A stretch of DNA of 64,000 nucleotides from assembly GCF_946227985.1 (NCBI RefSeq), contig NZ_CAMKGL010000001.1, positions 248,001 to 312,000 of the forward strand, in the 5' to 3' direction. Position 1 is the stretch's first letter, and every line of letters starts with the position of its first letter. Under the pieces are notes generated by a model that searched no databases, was not told the DNA's origin, and saw nothing but the letters and a program-made list of their open reading frames with translations. This stretch comes from Serratia quinivorans (GTDB lineage: Bacteria > Pseudomonadota > Gammaproteobacteria > Enterobacterales > Enterobacteriaceae). Both the position numbers and the translations under genes were made by a program. Of this stretch, positions 37,621 to 47,477 are shown one piece after another.

Positions 37621-38865
37621 TTACTTGAAGACCGGCAACAGACCCAGCAATGCCAGCACGTGTGCGACGGCGTTGATCACCCCGAACAGAATGATAAACA
37701 GGATCATCCCCCGGCCACCGGGAGCGCGATATTGCGCCTGGGCAAAGCGACGACGACTGGCGCGAGCCATCATGGCCGGTACGATCACCGCCCAAATGGT
37801 GGCCGCCAGCCCGGCGAAGCCGATGGCATACAGGAAGCCGTTCGGGAACAGCAGGGCGGCTATGGTCGGTGGTGCAAAGGTCACCAACGCGGTTTTACTG
37901 CGCCCGGCGGTGTCATCACTGAATTTGAAGAAGTCAGCCAGATAATCGAACAGGCCAAGAGAGACCCCAAGGAACGAACTGGCCAGTGCCATATAAGAGA
38001 AGGCGCTCAGCAGTTGGCCCACGGTCTGGCTGCTGGAGACGTTACCCATTTGTTTCAGCAGGCTGCCGATATTGCCGCCTTCGGCAATCACCTGCCGGAA
38101 GGCATCGCGGGCGATATTGCCCTGGATCACATACTGCCACAGGATATAGATCGCCAGCGCCAGCAGCGTGCCGTACACCAGGCTGCGCACCACGGCACCG
38201 CTGTCCTTGTGATAATACTTCACCAGTCCCGGCACATTGCCGTGATAGCCGAACGAGGTTAACAGATAAGGCAGCGCCGCCAGGGCGTAAGGCAGATAGC
38301 TGGCCTGGCTGTCGTCGCGGTTGAATAAGACTGCCGGTTGCACATGAGTGAACATATCGCCCACCGACATCACAAAAGTGATCACCATGCCGCCGATCAG
38401 AATGGTGCTCAGACGATCGACCGCGCGGGTGGACAACCAGACGATAAACGCCACCACGATGGCAAACACCAGCCCGGCGGTGGTCTGCCCGACGCCGACG
38501 ATGCCTTCCAGCGTGTGGGCGATAATTGAGCCACCGGCGGAAATATAGGCATAAGTCAGGATGTACAACACAAAGGCGATGGAAATGCCGTTAATGGCGT
38601 TCCAGCTTTTACCCAGCAGATCCTTGACGATGGTATTGAAACTGGCACCGCTCGGGTAATGCAGTGCAGCCTCGAGGATCATCAGGCCAGAGATCAGCAT
38701 GCAGGCCCAGGTATAAATCAGCAGCGCGACCGAGCCGCTGAACCACACGCCAGAAGTTACAATAGGAATGGAGAACATGCCAGCGCCGACGGCGGTGCCT
38801 GCAATGATCATCGCGCCGCCAAGGACCGAAGGGCGGGAAAGCTTCTGGATGGTGTCCGCGGACAT
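37621..38865 (-). CDS. mtr: Tryptophan permease Mtr (HAAAP family)
   Basis: 414-residue aromatic amino acid permease with 11 predicted helices, the same length as E. coli Mtr. Shared segments include [47 protein letters not shown] and [21 protein letters not shown]. Mtr is a high-affinity proton-tryptophan symporter; TnaB is a close paralogue and cannot be excluded by sequence reading alone. A TrpR-like box 39 bp upstream of the start favours Mtr. Confidence 0.88.
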   Translation of the reverse strand: MSADTIQKLSRPSVLGGAMIIAGTAVGAGMFSIPIVTSGVWFSGSVALLIYTWACMLISGLMILEAALHYPSGASFNTIVKDLLGKSWNAINGISIAFVLYILTYAYISAGGSIIAHTLEGIVGVGQTTAGLVFAIVVAFIVWLSTRAVDRLSTILIGGMVITFVMSVGDMFTHVQPAVLFNRDDSQASYLPYALAALPYLLTSFGYHGNVPGLVKYYHKDSGAVVRSLVYGTLLALAIYILWQYVIQGNIARDAFRQVIAEGGNIGSLLKQMGNVSSSQTVGQLLSAFSYMALASSFLGVSLGLFDYLADFFKFSDDTAGRSKTALVTFAPPTIAALLFPNGFLYAIGFAGLAATIWAVIVPAMMARASRRRFAQAQYRAPGGRGMILFIILFGVINAVAHVLALLGLLPVFK

Positions 38866-38903
38866 TTTTGCTCCTGAGTGGCCATGGCGGCCGTAAGTTC
38901 TTT

Positions 38904-38923
38904 TGTACTAGCTCAATGGTACA
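38904..38923. promoter_or_regulatory. TrpR-like operator upstream of mtr
   Basis: TGTACTAGCTCAATGGTACA keeps the GTACTAG / TGGTAC half sites of TrpR boxes at the usual spacing and lies 39-58 bp before the permease start. Confidence 0.75.
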
Positions 38924-39148
38924 TGTGTGGTTGACGCATGTAAAGCCGTGAATATGCTTGTTTCATGCATTAATCGGTGTGGCCAGGGCGGTTTGAAGCG
39001 TGTTTTTGCCCGACATGAGTGCAACCCATTTGCGGTTAAAAGGGGGGGATGTAAAGATTGAGCGGCAAACCCGGATTCTGCTGGCGGCGGATGAGCGCGA
39101 CTGATATTGTCGCGCTTCAATTCTGCCAGCCCACCGAGAGACTCGCTG

Positions 39149-39403
39149 ATGGACTGCCGTGCCGACTGTGGCGCCTGTTGTATTGCGCCTTCAATATCCA
39201 GCCCGATCCCCGGCATGCCCAACGGCAAGCCCGCCAATACCCGCTGTATTCATCTTAGCGAGCAGTTACGCTGTGGCCTGTTTCACTCGCCGCTGCGGCC
39301 CAAAGTTTGTGGCAGCCTGCAGGCCAGCCGCGAAATGTGTCACGACCACCGTGACCAGGCGCTAATCTATTTGGCCAAGCTGGAAGTGGATACGGCTCCC
39401 TAA
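39149..39403 (+). CDS. yeiW: YkgJ-family cysteine-cluster protein YeiW
   Basis: 84-residue UPF0153 protein. The cysteine cluster CRADCGACC, then CIHL, CGLF, VCGSL and MCHD suggests bound zinc or an iron-sulfur cluster, as proposed for the family. Length and the run [22 protein letters not shown] match E. coli YeiW. ATG 39149 gives the family start; an in-frame ATG at 39107 adds 14 unrelated residues. Function unknown. It is convergent with setB, 7 bp apart. Confidence 0.92.
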   Translation: MDCRADCGACCIAPSISSPIPGMPNGKPANTRCIHLSEQLRCGLFHSPLRPKVCGSLQASREMCHDHRDQALIYLAKLEVDTAP

Positions 39404-39410
39404 GCCTGCC

Positions 39411-40589
39411 TTACGCGTCTTTCAGCCTCCACAAGCAGAGCACTGCGCCGACAACCATCGCCAGTGCGGAATAAAACACCGCGTGATAACTCCAGACTTC
39501 CGCCACCAGGCCGGCAATGGAACCGGCTAAAATCCAACCCACGCGAGTGGTGTTGGTAAACAGGGTGGTTGCGGCACCTGCCTGCCCAGGCATCAAATCC
39601 TGAAAATAGAGCATGCCGATCCCCGCCAGTACGCCGATAAACGCCGCGTTAAGCAGTTGCAGGGCGATCAGCTGCCAGGTGCCGGTAATAAACAGCAGGC
39701 CAACATAAAACAGCAGGCCCGCCGCTACCGCACAGCGCATTAAGAAGCGTTTGCCGAAGCGTTTTGCCACCATGCCCGCAATCAGCATGGTCGGTATCTC
39801 CAGCCCGGCTGCCGTGCCCATCAACACCCCAGCCAGCCTTTCCGGCAACTGCAGCTCATGCACCATATACAGCGGCATATTGATCAGATACATGCTGTTG
39901 GCGGTCCACATAAAGGTGCAGGCCATAAACAGCAACAGCGTATCGCGACGGTTTTGTCGTGGGGCCTCCAGCGTGGTGCTGGTGGCCACCGGCGTTTTGC
40001 GCATCGAGGGCAGCATTTTCCACACCAGCACGCCACACAGGATAAATACCGCTGCGGCGGCCAGATACATCACTTTAAAACCGAAGCCCAGGGCCAGTGC
40101 AAAGGCGATGGGCGGCCCGATTACCCAGGCGAGGGAAACCTGCGCCCGCAGGATTGAACTGAACATCACGGCTTCGCGACCGGTGCGATCGGCGTGTTCG
40201 CGCGCCAGGGCGAACATCTGTGGGTTAGCGGTAGAGCCGAAACTGGTCAACATTACGCCGACCGCCAGCAGCAGGTAATAATTGCGGTTCCAGGCGAACA
40301 GCACGCAGCCCAGCGCACCCAGCATGCAGCAGAGGAAAATCAGTGTTTTACGGTCGCCCTTTTGATCCGAACGGCGGGCGAGAAACTGGCTGACCAAAAT
40401 GCCAATCACCGCGCTGCCGGTGAAAAATAGCCCGACCATCGAAGGGCGCACCTTCACTTCCGTCGCCAGGAACAGGCTCAACGTCGGGGTCTGTAGCGCC
40501 CCGGCAATACCGGTGAGGAACGCCACCACTAAAAAAGCCAGTGAAGTGAGGTCGGGCGAGCGTCGCGTTGCCGTAGTTGATGTAGCCAT
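39411..40589 (-). CDS. setB: Sugar efflux transporter SetB
   Basis: 392-residue, 12-helix MFS protein of the SET family. Shared features with E. coli SetB include SLFLATEVKVRPSMVGLFFTGSAVIGI and SQFLARRSDQKGDRK (the MFS loop). SetA/SetB export glucose, lactose and related sugars. Neighbour yeiW and the nearby fru operon are as in E. coli, but here the tor genes and an ERIC element separate setB from fruB. Confidence 0.9.
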   Translation of the reverse strand: MATSTTATRRSPDLTSLAFLVVAFLTGIAGALQTPTLSLFLATEVKVRPSMVGLFFTGSAVIGILVSQFLARRSDQKGDRKTLIFLCCMLGALGCVLFAWNRNYYLLLAVGVMLTSFGSTANPQMFALAREHADRTGREAVMFSSILRAQVSLAWVIGPPIAFALALGFGFKVMYLAAAAVFILCGVLVWKMLPSMRKTPVATSTTLEAPRQNRRDTLLLFMACTFMWTANSMYLINMPLYMVHELQLPERLAGVLMGTAAGLEIPTMLIAGMVAKRFGKRFLMRCAVAAGLLFYVGLLFITGTWQLIALQLLNAAFIGVLAGIGMLYFQDLMPGQAGAATTLFTNTTRVGWILAGSIAGLVAEVWSYHAVFYSALAMVVGAVLCLWRLKDA

Positions 40590-40638
40590 AGAGGTCAGAA
40601 AATAGCCGTAAATGAAGGGGGCGCGCGCATAATACGCC

Positions 40639-40765
40639 TATACCCGTCATACTTGAAGCTGCATCTGTGTTGGCTGCGCCTGCGCGCCCCGGTCACATAG
40701 TTATCTATGCTTCCGGGGACTTACGGGCTTGCCGCCTTGATGCAACTCCAATTATTTAGGGTATA
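40639..40765. repeat. ERIC element (copy 3, full 127 bp)
   Basis: Runs from TATACCCGTCATACTTGAAG to ATTATTTAGGGTATA, both characteristic ERIC ends, and is exactly 127 bp, the canonical length. The core (CCGGTCACATAGTTATCTATG / CTTCCGGGGACTT content) is diverged from the other copies. Lies between torA and setB, both on the minus strand. Confidence 0.92.
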
Positions 40766-40770
40766 TGTCT

Positions 40771-40800
40771 GTCATAATCGAAGTTGCCTCTGTATTGACT
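40771..40800. repeat. Truncated ERIC end in tandem with copy 3
   Basis: These 30 bases match the first part of copy 3 (40646-40675) at 24 positions and in the same orientation, ending 13 bp before the torA stop. It looks like a second, mostly deleted element. Confidence 0.7.
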
Positions 40801-40812
40801 AGGGATCTGCCG

Positions 40813-43293
40813 TTACGCGCCGGCTGGCACGTCGTGCGCGGTGTTTTTCAGCACCTCACCCTGATACTTCTCGATCTGCAACTGAGCCATCTGCCCACAG
40901 TTACCCTGCGCCAGGCTGGAGGAGCCGACGTCGAAGGTCAGGCAGTTGACGTTGCCGTTTTTGCACAGCGAGCCCGGCTGTGAAGGATCGGCCGGATCGA
41001 ACCAGGCCCCTTCACTGATCCGTACCACGCCAGGGCGCACGTCTTCACTGACTACTGCACCGACCAGGATCTGGCCGCGATCGTTAAAGGCGCGCACCAG
41101 ATCACCGCTGGCGATGCCGCGAGACTTGGCGTCCTGCGGATGGATCACAATCGCTTCCCGGTCTGCCACCGCATACTTTTTACGCAGCGGCGTATTGTCG
41201 AGCTGTGAGTGCAGGCGGTTGATTGGGTGTGCGGTGTTCAGCGACAGAGGATATTTAACCGCCTCCGGCCCACGATACCACTCATGCGGCGGCATCCAGG
41301 TCGGGATGCCAGGGCAATCCTGATACTTCATTTTGGCAATGGCGTCGGAGTAGATCTCGATTTTACCGGATGGCGTACCCAACGGATTGAGCAGCGGGTT
41401 TTCGCGGTAGTCGGCGAAACGTACCCATTGGGTATTGGCCTCGGGCACCGGGAAACGTACATAGTTGTTGGATGCCCAGAACATGTCGAACGGCGGCAGG
41501 GCCACCCGGGCGGCGCGCGCCTGAGTTTTCATGTCGTCGTACATGCCTTTGAGCCACTGAGTTTCATCTTTGCCTTCGGTAAAGGCATCCTGCACACCCA
41601 ACTTGGCCGCCATGGCCGCGAAGATATCGAAATCGCTGCGCGACTCATGCTGTGGCTCCACGCACTGATGCATTGGGAACACATACAGTTGCGAGTAGTC
41701 GCCGCCCATTTCCAGATCGTTACGTTCATAGCTGGTCGTGGCCGGCAGCACAATATCGGCATGTTTGGCGGTGGCGGTCCAGTAAGGTTCGTTCACCACG
41801 ATGGTGTCCGGCCGTTGCCAGGCCTTGACCAGGTTGTTGGTGTCCTGGTGCTGGTGGAAGGTGTTGCCACCGGCCACGTACACCATTTTCACCTCGGGGT
41901 AGGTGACCTGTGTGCCGTTGAAATTAATGGTTTTTCCCGGATTGCTCAGGCATTCGGCGATGCGTGCTACCGGGATCGGTGCCGGTGAGTTTTTCGGCGC
42001 ATTACCGGCTGAAATACCGGAAATGATGCCGCCTTTCGCCGTCGGGCTACCGCCGGAAGAGTAGTGATAGCTGAAGCCGAAGCCCCCGCCCGGCAGGCCG
42101 ATTTGGCCGAGCATCGCCGCCACGGTGACCAACAGCCAGTGCTGCTGTTCGCCATGATGCTGACGTTGAATGCCCCAACCGCCCATGATCATGGTGCGAT
42201 TTTTCGCCATGTCGCGTGCCAGTTGACGCAATACGTCGGCATCGACGCCGCAAACATCGGCGGCCCATTCGGCAGTTTTCGGTGTGCCATCGGTTTCGCC
42301 CAGCAGATAAGCCTGGAACTTGTCGAAGCCGGCGGTGTAGGTTTTCAGGAAGTCCGGGTTATGCAACTTCTCGGTCAGCAACGTGTGGGCGATGCCGATC
42401 AACATGGCGCCATCGGTATAAGGGCGTGGGGCGATCCACTGCGCATCGATAAATTTTGCGCTGTCGTTATGCACCGGGTCGATGCTGATCACGCGGGTGC
42501 CTTTCTTCTTCAGCGCCTCAAAGCCGGTCTGGCCGTAGTGGTCAGGCACGTTCCAGCTGTTTTTCAGCGTGATCATCGGGTTACAGCCCCACAATACGAC
42601 CAGTTGGCTGTTTTCGATCACGTTTGGCCAGGCGGTTTGCTGTTCGTAAACCTCCATGGAGCCGACCACGTGCGACATGATCACCTGTGCGGCGCCGGTG
42701 GAATAGTCACCGGCATAACCGAGGAAGCCCCCGGTCAGGTTCATCAGGCGTTGCAGCAGCGTGCGGCTGTTGTGCAGCATGCCGACGCTCTTCCAGCCAT
42801 AAGAACCCGCATAGATTGACTGTGGACCATGATCTTTTTGCAGACGGGTGATTTCGCCACACACCAGTTCAATCGCCTTGTCCCAGCTGACGCGTACCCA
42901 TTCGTCGCGGCCGCGCAGTTCGGTATGGCTGCCGGGGCCGCCTTCCAGCCAGCTTTTACGCACCATCGGATATTTGATGCGGTTTTCGGCATGTACCTGG
43001 TAGGGCGCCATGGTGATCAGCTCGTTCGGGTAAGGATCGTCCTTGACCGGCTGCACGCCGACCATTTTGCCGTCCTGCACTATAGCTTCGAAGGCACCCC
43101 AGTGCGCGCCGGTCAGAATGCCTTTTTGTGCCTGACGCAGCACCACAAATTGCGGCAGCGCCTGGCTGATGGCCTGCGCCAGCGCTGACTTGGGCCACAG
43201 GCCTGCCAGCAACGGGGCGGCGGCCAGTGCGGTGGCGCCGGTCAGGAAGCGGCGGCGGCTCATTTTTAACGCTTGTTGTTGATATTTGCTCAT
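40813..43293 (-). CDS. torA: Trimethylamine-N-oxide reductase, molybdoenzyme (TorA/TorZ type)
   Basis: 826-residue periplasmic DMSO-reductase-family enzyme reducing TMAO. A twin-arginine signal is present (SRRRFLTG, residues 12-19, cleavage near SALAQA). The molybdenum-ligating serine is S198 in GDYSTGAAQ. Cofactor-binding segments GILTGAHWGAF, GQIGLPGGGFGFSYHYSSGG and VLPATTSYERNDLEMGG are typical of TorA/TorZ/BisC. Electrons would come from the adjacent pentahaem cytochrome. The TorA versus TorZ subfamily cannot be settled by eye; torD and torRST are not in the window. Confidence 0.88.
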   Translation of the reverse strand: MSKYQQQALKMSRRRFLTGATALAAAPLLAGLWPKSALAQAISQALPQFVVLRQAQKGILTGAHWGAFEAIVQDGKMVGVQPVKDDPYPNELITMAPYQVHAENRIKYPMVRKSWLEGGPGSHTELRGRDEWVRVSWDKAIELVCGEITRLQKDHGPQSIYAGSYGWKSVGMLHNSRTLLQRLMNLTGGFLGYAGDYSTGAAQVIMSHVVGSMEVYEQQTAWPNVIENSQLVVLWGCNPMITLKNSWNVPDHYGQTGFEALKKKGTRVISIDPVHNDSAKFIDAQWIAPRPYTDGAMLIGIAHTLLTEKLHNPDFLKTYTAGFDKFQAYLLGETDGTPKTAEWAADVCGVDADVLRQLARDMAKNRTMIMGGWGIQRQHHGEQQHWLLVTVAAMLGQIGLPGGGFGFSYHYSSGGSPTAKGGIISGISAGNAPKNSPAPIPVARIAECLSNPGKTINFNGTQVTYPEVKMVYVAGGNTFHQHQDTNNLVKAWQRPDTIVVNEPYWTATAKHADIVLPATTSYERNDLEMGGDYSQLYVFPMHQCVEPQHESRSDFDIFAAMAAKLGVQDAFTEGKDETQWLKGMYDDMKTQARAARVALPPFDMFWASNNYVRFPVPEANTQWVRFADYRENPLLNPLGTPSGKIEIYSDAIAKMKYQDCPGIPTWMPPHEWYRGPEAVKYPLSLNTAHPINRLHSQLDNTPLRKKYAVADREAIVIHPQDAKSRGIASGDLVRAFNDRGQILVGAVVSEDVRPGVVRISEGAWFDPADPSQPGSLCKNGNVNCLTFDVGSSSLAQGNCGQMAQLQIEKYQGEVLKNTAHDVPAGA

Positions 43294-43305
43294 TTCGCTT
43301 CTCCC

Positions 43306-44466
43306 TTAAAGCTTGGCAGGTTTGGCTGGCTGCATGTCACTGGCGTGTTTCTGCACGTACTGTGTCAGAACGCGCAGTTGTTCCTGCGTCAGCGAGGTGC
43401 GTGGAGCCATGCCTTTAATAACGCCGATCCACTGGTTGGCGTTGAAGCGATCGAGGGCGGTAAGGCCGTGACAGCCGGTACAGTTGGCCGACATCATATC
43501 CGCGGTGTAGCGCCAGATTTTTTGCTGATCGTCGATCAGTTGTTTACGCGGCAGCCAGACCTGCAGAGAAACCTGATGCCACACCAGGCCGGTTTCGGCA
43601 TCGGTCATGGTGGTGCCGGTTTTCAGCAGTTTGCGAGCGTCTTCCCCCAGCAGCACGCTGAGGATACGCTTGCCCTGTGCGGCGTAGAACACTTCACTGA
43701 CGCCGTCCTGTTGCCAGCCGGTGACGTTGGCCAGCACCTTGTCGCCTTCTTGTTTCACCACCTGAACTTCGGTGGAGGGCATCAGGTTGCCGGCGTTGTG
43801 GCTGTCGTCCGGTTTCAGGAAGAAAGGCTCGGTGGCAATGGTGTACAGCGTGGTGGCGGTCGGTGAGGTTTCAGCCGCGGCCTTCGCCAGTTCGGCAGCA
43901 CCGGCCTGGGCGGCACCGCTCATGTCCGGCAGAATGTGCGCCACACCTTTATGGCAATCGATGCAGGTTTCACCCTGCTTGATAGCCACCGGATGCTGAA
44001 TACGCGCTTCCGGCCGTTGAGCGGTGATATCCATGGCGTCAAAGCTGTGGCATGAACGGCAGGTGGCGGAATCGTTTTCTTTTAGCGTTTTCCATACCGA
44101 CTGGGCCATGGCCAGCTTATGCGCCTCATATTTTTCTGGCGTATCAATAGTGCCCACCATCTCGCCATAAATATCTTTTACCGCGCGGATCTTGGTCCAC
44201 AGGTAATCAAGCGGTTCGTGTGGGACGTGGCAGTCGGCGCATTCAGCGCGGATCCCCTTGGTATTCTGGAAATGGACGCTGCCCTGATACTCGGCCAGCG
44301 GTTGTTGCATGGTATGACAGGACACGCAGAAAGCGGTGTCGCTGGTTTTGTGGAATACGGTGGCGGTACCCGCTAATAATGCTGCCCCGAGGATAATCCC
44401 CAACAGCAGCAGCCACAGCCATCCCCAGCGGTGCTTTTTGATCAAGCCAGTGAGTTTATTGGTCAT
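43306..44466 (-). CDS. torC: Pentahaem c-type cytochrome TorC/TorY
   Basis: 386-residue membrane-anchored NapC/NirT-type cytochrome. One helix (about 16-37) is followed by four CxxCH haem sites at 47-51, 76-80, 136-140 and 168-172, then a C-terminal domain with a fifth site CTGCH at 329-333. It passes electrons from menaquinol to the TMAO reductase encoded 12 bp downstream. MTNKLTGLIKKH at 44466 is the start; an in-frame extension to 44538 lacks membrane-protein character. It could equally be called TorY. Confidence 0.9.
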   Translation of the reverse strand: MTNKLTGLIKKHRWGWLWLLLLGIILGAALLAGTATVFHKTSDTAFCVSCHTMQQPLAEYQGSVHFQNTKGIRAECADCHVPHEPLDYLWTKIRAVKDIYGEMVGTIDTPEKYEAHKLAMAQSVWKTLKENDSATCRSCHSFDAMDITAQRPEARIQHPVAIKQGETCIDCHKGVAHILPDMSGAAQAGAAELAKAAAETSPTATTLYTIATEPFFLKPDDSHNAGNLMPSTEVQVVKQEGDKVLANVTGWQQDGVSEVFYAAQGKRILSVLLGEDARKLLKTGTTMTDAETGLVWHQVSLQVWLPRKQLIDDQQKIWRYTADMMSANCTGCHGLTALDRFNANQWIGVIKGMAPRTSLTQEQLRVLTQYVQKHASDMQPAKPAKL

Positions 44467-44724
44467 ATTGAACCCGCTTATAATTATGAAATACCAAGGA
44501 AAACCTTGCCAAAAAAAGTGCCGGCCGAGCGCCGACATACCTGAGGAAGTATAGGTAACATTAGCAATGACATCTAATACTATAGGGTTATTTTTAGCAG
44601 GAAAATGCTCATTCGAGGGATTTTGCAGCGTTATATTCTGGTTTATATAACGTATTTTTTATGTGGTTTTATCAGTCCATGCGCAAGATCACGGACAGAG
44701 GAGAAAAAAACTGAATGAAAACGG

Positions 44725-45147
44725 CTACTTCATTGCCTGATAGGTTTGCCCTGTCAACCAGAGATGGATAGCGTTACGGCTGGCTTCGAAGTGGGGTTCC
44801 GGCAACTGATTCGGTAAGCACCAACGCCATTCTGCACATTTTTCGGGCTCTTTGAGTTCGGGGGTACCGCCGGGATGTTGCGTCAGCAAGCATATGGATA
44901 CCGTATGTTTTCCCTCGGCGCGCCAGGTTTGCAGATTATTGCTGATACCGATAAAACTCGGTGGGGCGATCATCAGCCCGGTTTCTTCGGCGATCTCACG
45001 CTGAGCGCACTGTTCAAAGGTTTCACCGGCATCCAGATGCCCGCCGGGAATCGACCAGAAAGGGGCGTGCTGACCGCAGCGTTTCCCCAGCAATATTTCC
45101 CCTTGTGCATTTACGATGATCACCCCTACGCCCGCCACTACCGTCAT
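44725..45147 (-). CDS. Nudix hydrolase
   Basis: 140-residue pyrophosphohydrolase. The Nudix box GGHLDAGETFEQCAQREIAEETGL occupies about residues 35-58 with the REIAEET metal-binding part intact. The preceding loop GKRCGQHAPFWSIPGG is usual for small nucleotide-sugar or nucleotide hydrolases. The start MTVVAGVGVIIV at 45147 is chosen by family form; a frame to 45186 has no ribosome site. It is divergent from fruB and may partly overlap its regulatory zone. Substrate unknown. Confidence 0.88.
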   Translation of the reverse strand: MTVVAGVGVIIVNAQGEILLGKRCGQHAPFWSIPGGHLDAGETFEQCAQREIAEETGLMIAPPSFIGISNNLQTWRAEGKHTVSICLLTQHPGGTPELKEPEKCAEWRWCLPNQLPEPHFEASRNAIHLWLTGQTYQAMK

Positions 45148-45295
45148 GCTGTTCTCCGTCAGCCAAGTTTCAGCACAGTATGTCATTTTAGTGCCGCAAC
45201 GGATAACCCTTCGGGAAAAGTGTGCGTAAGGTCAAAAATCTATCACATCAATTTTGAGAAAACTTGCTTTCAGCCGGTACAGCTCACACACTCCT

Positions 45296-45309
45296 TGAAA
45301 CGTTTCAGC
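45296..45309. promoter_or_regulatory. Cra (FruR) box, distal
   Basis: TGAAACGTTTCAGC fits the Cra consensus TGAAWCGNTNMA and is 86 bp before fruB. E. coli fruB likewise has two Cra sites. Confidence 0.8.
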
Positions 45310-45359
45310 GTTATGGGCGCGATGATTCCGTACCGATAACGCTCCTTTTTCCCAACGAA

Positions 45360-45380
45360 GCTGAAACGATTCAATTCAGC
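45360..45380. promoter_or_regulatory. Cra (FruR) box, proximal
   Basis: The core TGAAACGATTCA with GC/TTCAGC flanks is an almost ideal Cra operator. It lies 14 bp before the fruB start, so bound Cra would block transcription; fructose 1-phosphate releases it. Confidence 0.9.
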
Positions 45381-45394
45381 AGGAGAGGAGAATC

Positions 45395-46528
45395 ATGTTC
45401 CAGTTGTCACCGCAAGATATTCACCTGGGCGCGGCTGCCGGCAGCAAGCAGGAAGCCATCCAACAGGTTGCCGCCGCACTGACCGAGGCGGGCTGCGTCA
45501 GCGCCGCCTACGTGGACGGCATGTTGCAGCGTGAGCTGCAAACTTCCACTTACCTGGGCAACGGCATTGCCATTCCGCATGGCACCACCGACACCCGTGC
45601 GCTGGTACTGAACACCGGCGTGCAGGTATTTCAGTTCCCGCAGGGCATTGAATGGGGCGAAGGCCAAACCGCTTTTGTGGTTATCGGTATCGCCGCCCGT
45701 TCCGACGAACACCTGGCGCTGTTGCGCCAACTGACACACGTGCTGAGCGACGACAGCGTGGCCGAACAGTTGGCGAAAACCACCTCGTCAGAAGAGCTGC
45801 GCAGCCTGCTGATGGGCGAAAAGCTGACGGCAGAGTTCAAATTTGACGCTTCTCTGATCGCGCTCGATGTGGCCGCCGACAGCCTGATGACGCTGCAGGC
45901 GCTGAATGCCGGTCGTTTGCAGAAAATTGGCGCGGTCAACGCCCAGTTTGTCAGCGACGTCATTACCCGCAAGCCACTGAATCTGGGGCAGGGCATTTGG
46001 CTGAGCGACAGCACCGAAGGCAATCTGACCAGCGCGGCCACCCTGAGCCGTCCAGTGCAGGCGTTTGACGAAGACGGTGAGAAAGTCGCGCTGCTGCTGA
46101 CGTTATCGGTGGCTGACCAGCAACCGCTGGCGGTGCTGAACTATCTGAGTGACCTGTTGCTGGCAAATAAAGCTGAACGCTTGCTGAACGCCGATGCCGT
46201 CACCCTGCTGGCATTGCTGACCAGTGAAGTAGAAGAAGAAAACACCACCCTGAGTGCCGAGTACGTCATTCGCAACGAACACGGCCTGCATGCCCGTCCG
46301 GGGACGGCACTGGTCAACGTAATCAAGAAGTTCGAGAGCGAAATTACCGTTACTAATCTGGATGGCAGTGGCAAACCGGCCAACGGACGCAGCCTGATGA
46401 AGGTTGTGGCGTTGGGCGTGAAGAAAGGGCATCACCTGCGCTTTACCGCCAAGGGTGAGGATGCTGAAACGGCGCTGAAGGCGATCGGTGAGGCCATTAA
46501 CGAAGGACTGGGCGAGGGCGCAGCATGA
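45395..46528 (+). CDS. fruB: Fructose PTS fused EIIA-HPr protein (DTP)
   Basis: 377-residue diphosphoryl transfer protein. The EIIA-fru domain (1-145) has its phosphohistidine at H62 (IAIPHG); a middle linker domain follows; the C-terminal HPr-like FPr domain starts near 285 with phosphohistidine H299 in [10 protein letters not shown]. It passes phosphate from Enzyme I to FruA. AGGAGAGGAG precedes the ATG. First gene of fruBKA, overlapping fruK by 4 bp. Confidence 0.97.
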   Translation: MFQLSPQDIHLGAAAGSKQEAIQQVAAALTEAGCVSAAYVDGMLQRELQTSTYLGNGIAIPHGTTDTRALVLNTGVQVFQFPQGIEWGEGQTAFVVIGIAARSDEHLALLRQLTHVLSDDSVAEQLAKTTSSEELRSLLMGEKLTAEFKFDASLIALDVAADSLMTLQALNAGRLQKIGAVNAQFVSDVITRKPLNLGQGIWLSDSTEGNLTSAATLSRPVQAFDEDGEKVALLLTLSVADQQPLAVLNYLSDLLLANKAERLLNADAVTLLALLTSEVEEENTTLSAEYVIRNEHGLHARPGTALVNVIKKFESEITVTNLDGSGKPANGRSLMKVVALGVKKGHHLRFTAKGEDAETALKAIGEAINEGLGEGAA

Positions 46529-47466
46529 GCAGAAGAGTAGCAACAATTACCCTGAATCCGGCTTACGATCTGGTGGGCTTCTGCCCGGAGATCGAGCGCG
46601 GTGAAGTTAATCTGGTCAAAACCGCTGGTCTGCACGCCGCCGGAAAAGGCATTAACGTCGCCAAGGTGCTGAAAGATTTGGGCATTGATGTCACTGTGGG
46701 CGGTTTCCTGGGCAAAGATAACCAGGATGGCTTCCAACTGCTGTTCAGCGATCTGGGCATTGCCAACCGCTTCCAGGTGGTGCCGGGCCGCACCCGCATT
46801 AACGTCAAGCTGACGGAAAAAGACGGTGAAGTGACAGATTTCAACTTCTCCGGCTTTGAGGTGAGTGGTCAGGATTGGGAACGTTTCGTGACCGACTCCC
46901 TGAGCTGGCTCGGTCAGTTCGATATGGTGGCCGTGAGCGGCAGCCTGCCGGCCGGGGTTGATCCCGATGCCTTTACCGACTGGATGGTCCGCCTGCGCGC
47001 TCAGTGCCCGTGCATTATTTTCGACAGCAGCCGTGAAGCCCTGGTTGCCGGCTTGAAAGCCGCGCCATGGTTGGTGAAACCCAACCGTCGCGAGCTGGAA
47101 ATCTGGGCCGGTCGCCCATTGCCCCAGCTGGCTGACGTGGTTGAGGCCGCCCATGCGCTGCGCGATCAGGGCATTGCTCACGTGGTGATTTCCCTCGGTG
47201 CGGAAGGGGCGCTGTGGGTCAATGCTTCCGGCGCCTGGATCGCCAAGCCACCGGCCTGCGAAGTGGTCAGTACCGTCGGTGCCGGCGACTCGATGGTCGG
47301 CGGCCTGATTTATGGCCTGCTGATGCGCGAATCCAGTGAACATACTTTGCGTTTGGCTACCGCCGTAGCTGCACTGGCCGTCAGCCAGAGCAACGTTGGC
47401 GTGACCGACCGTCCACAGTTGGCCGCGATGATGGCGCGTGTCGACCTGAAACCTTTTAATCAATAG
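46525..47466 (+). CDS. fruK: 1-Phosphofructokinase
   Basis: 313-residue PfkB-family kinase making fructose 1,6-bisphosphate from fructose 1-phosphate. It opens [13 protein letters not shown], has the sugar-binding [15 protein letters not shown] and the catalytic [16 protein letters not shown] overlap with fruB and an 11-bp gap to fruA show an operon. Confidence 0.97.
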   Translation: MSRRVATITLNPAYDLVGFCPEIERGEVNLVKTAGLHAAGKGINVAKVLKDLGIDVTVGGFLGKDNQDGFQLLFSDLGIANRFQVVPGRTRINVKLTEKDGEVTDFNFSGFEVSGQDWERFVTDSLSWLGQFDMVAVSGSLPAGVDPDAFTDWMVRLRAQCPCIIFDSSREALVAGLKAAPWLVKPNRRELEIWAGRPLPQLADVVEAAHALRDQGIAHVVISLGAEGALWVNASGAWIAKPPACEVVSTVGAGDSMVGGLIYGLLMRESSEHTLRLATAVAALAVSQSNVGVTDRPQLAAMMARVDLKPFNQ

Positions 47467-47477
47467 CGGGAGGCAGA

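Noticed and set aside
38908..39237. 109-codon minus-strand frame upstream of mtr
   Set aside because: Overlaps the TrpR-like box and yeiW and has no translation signals.
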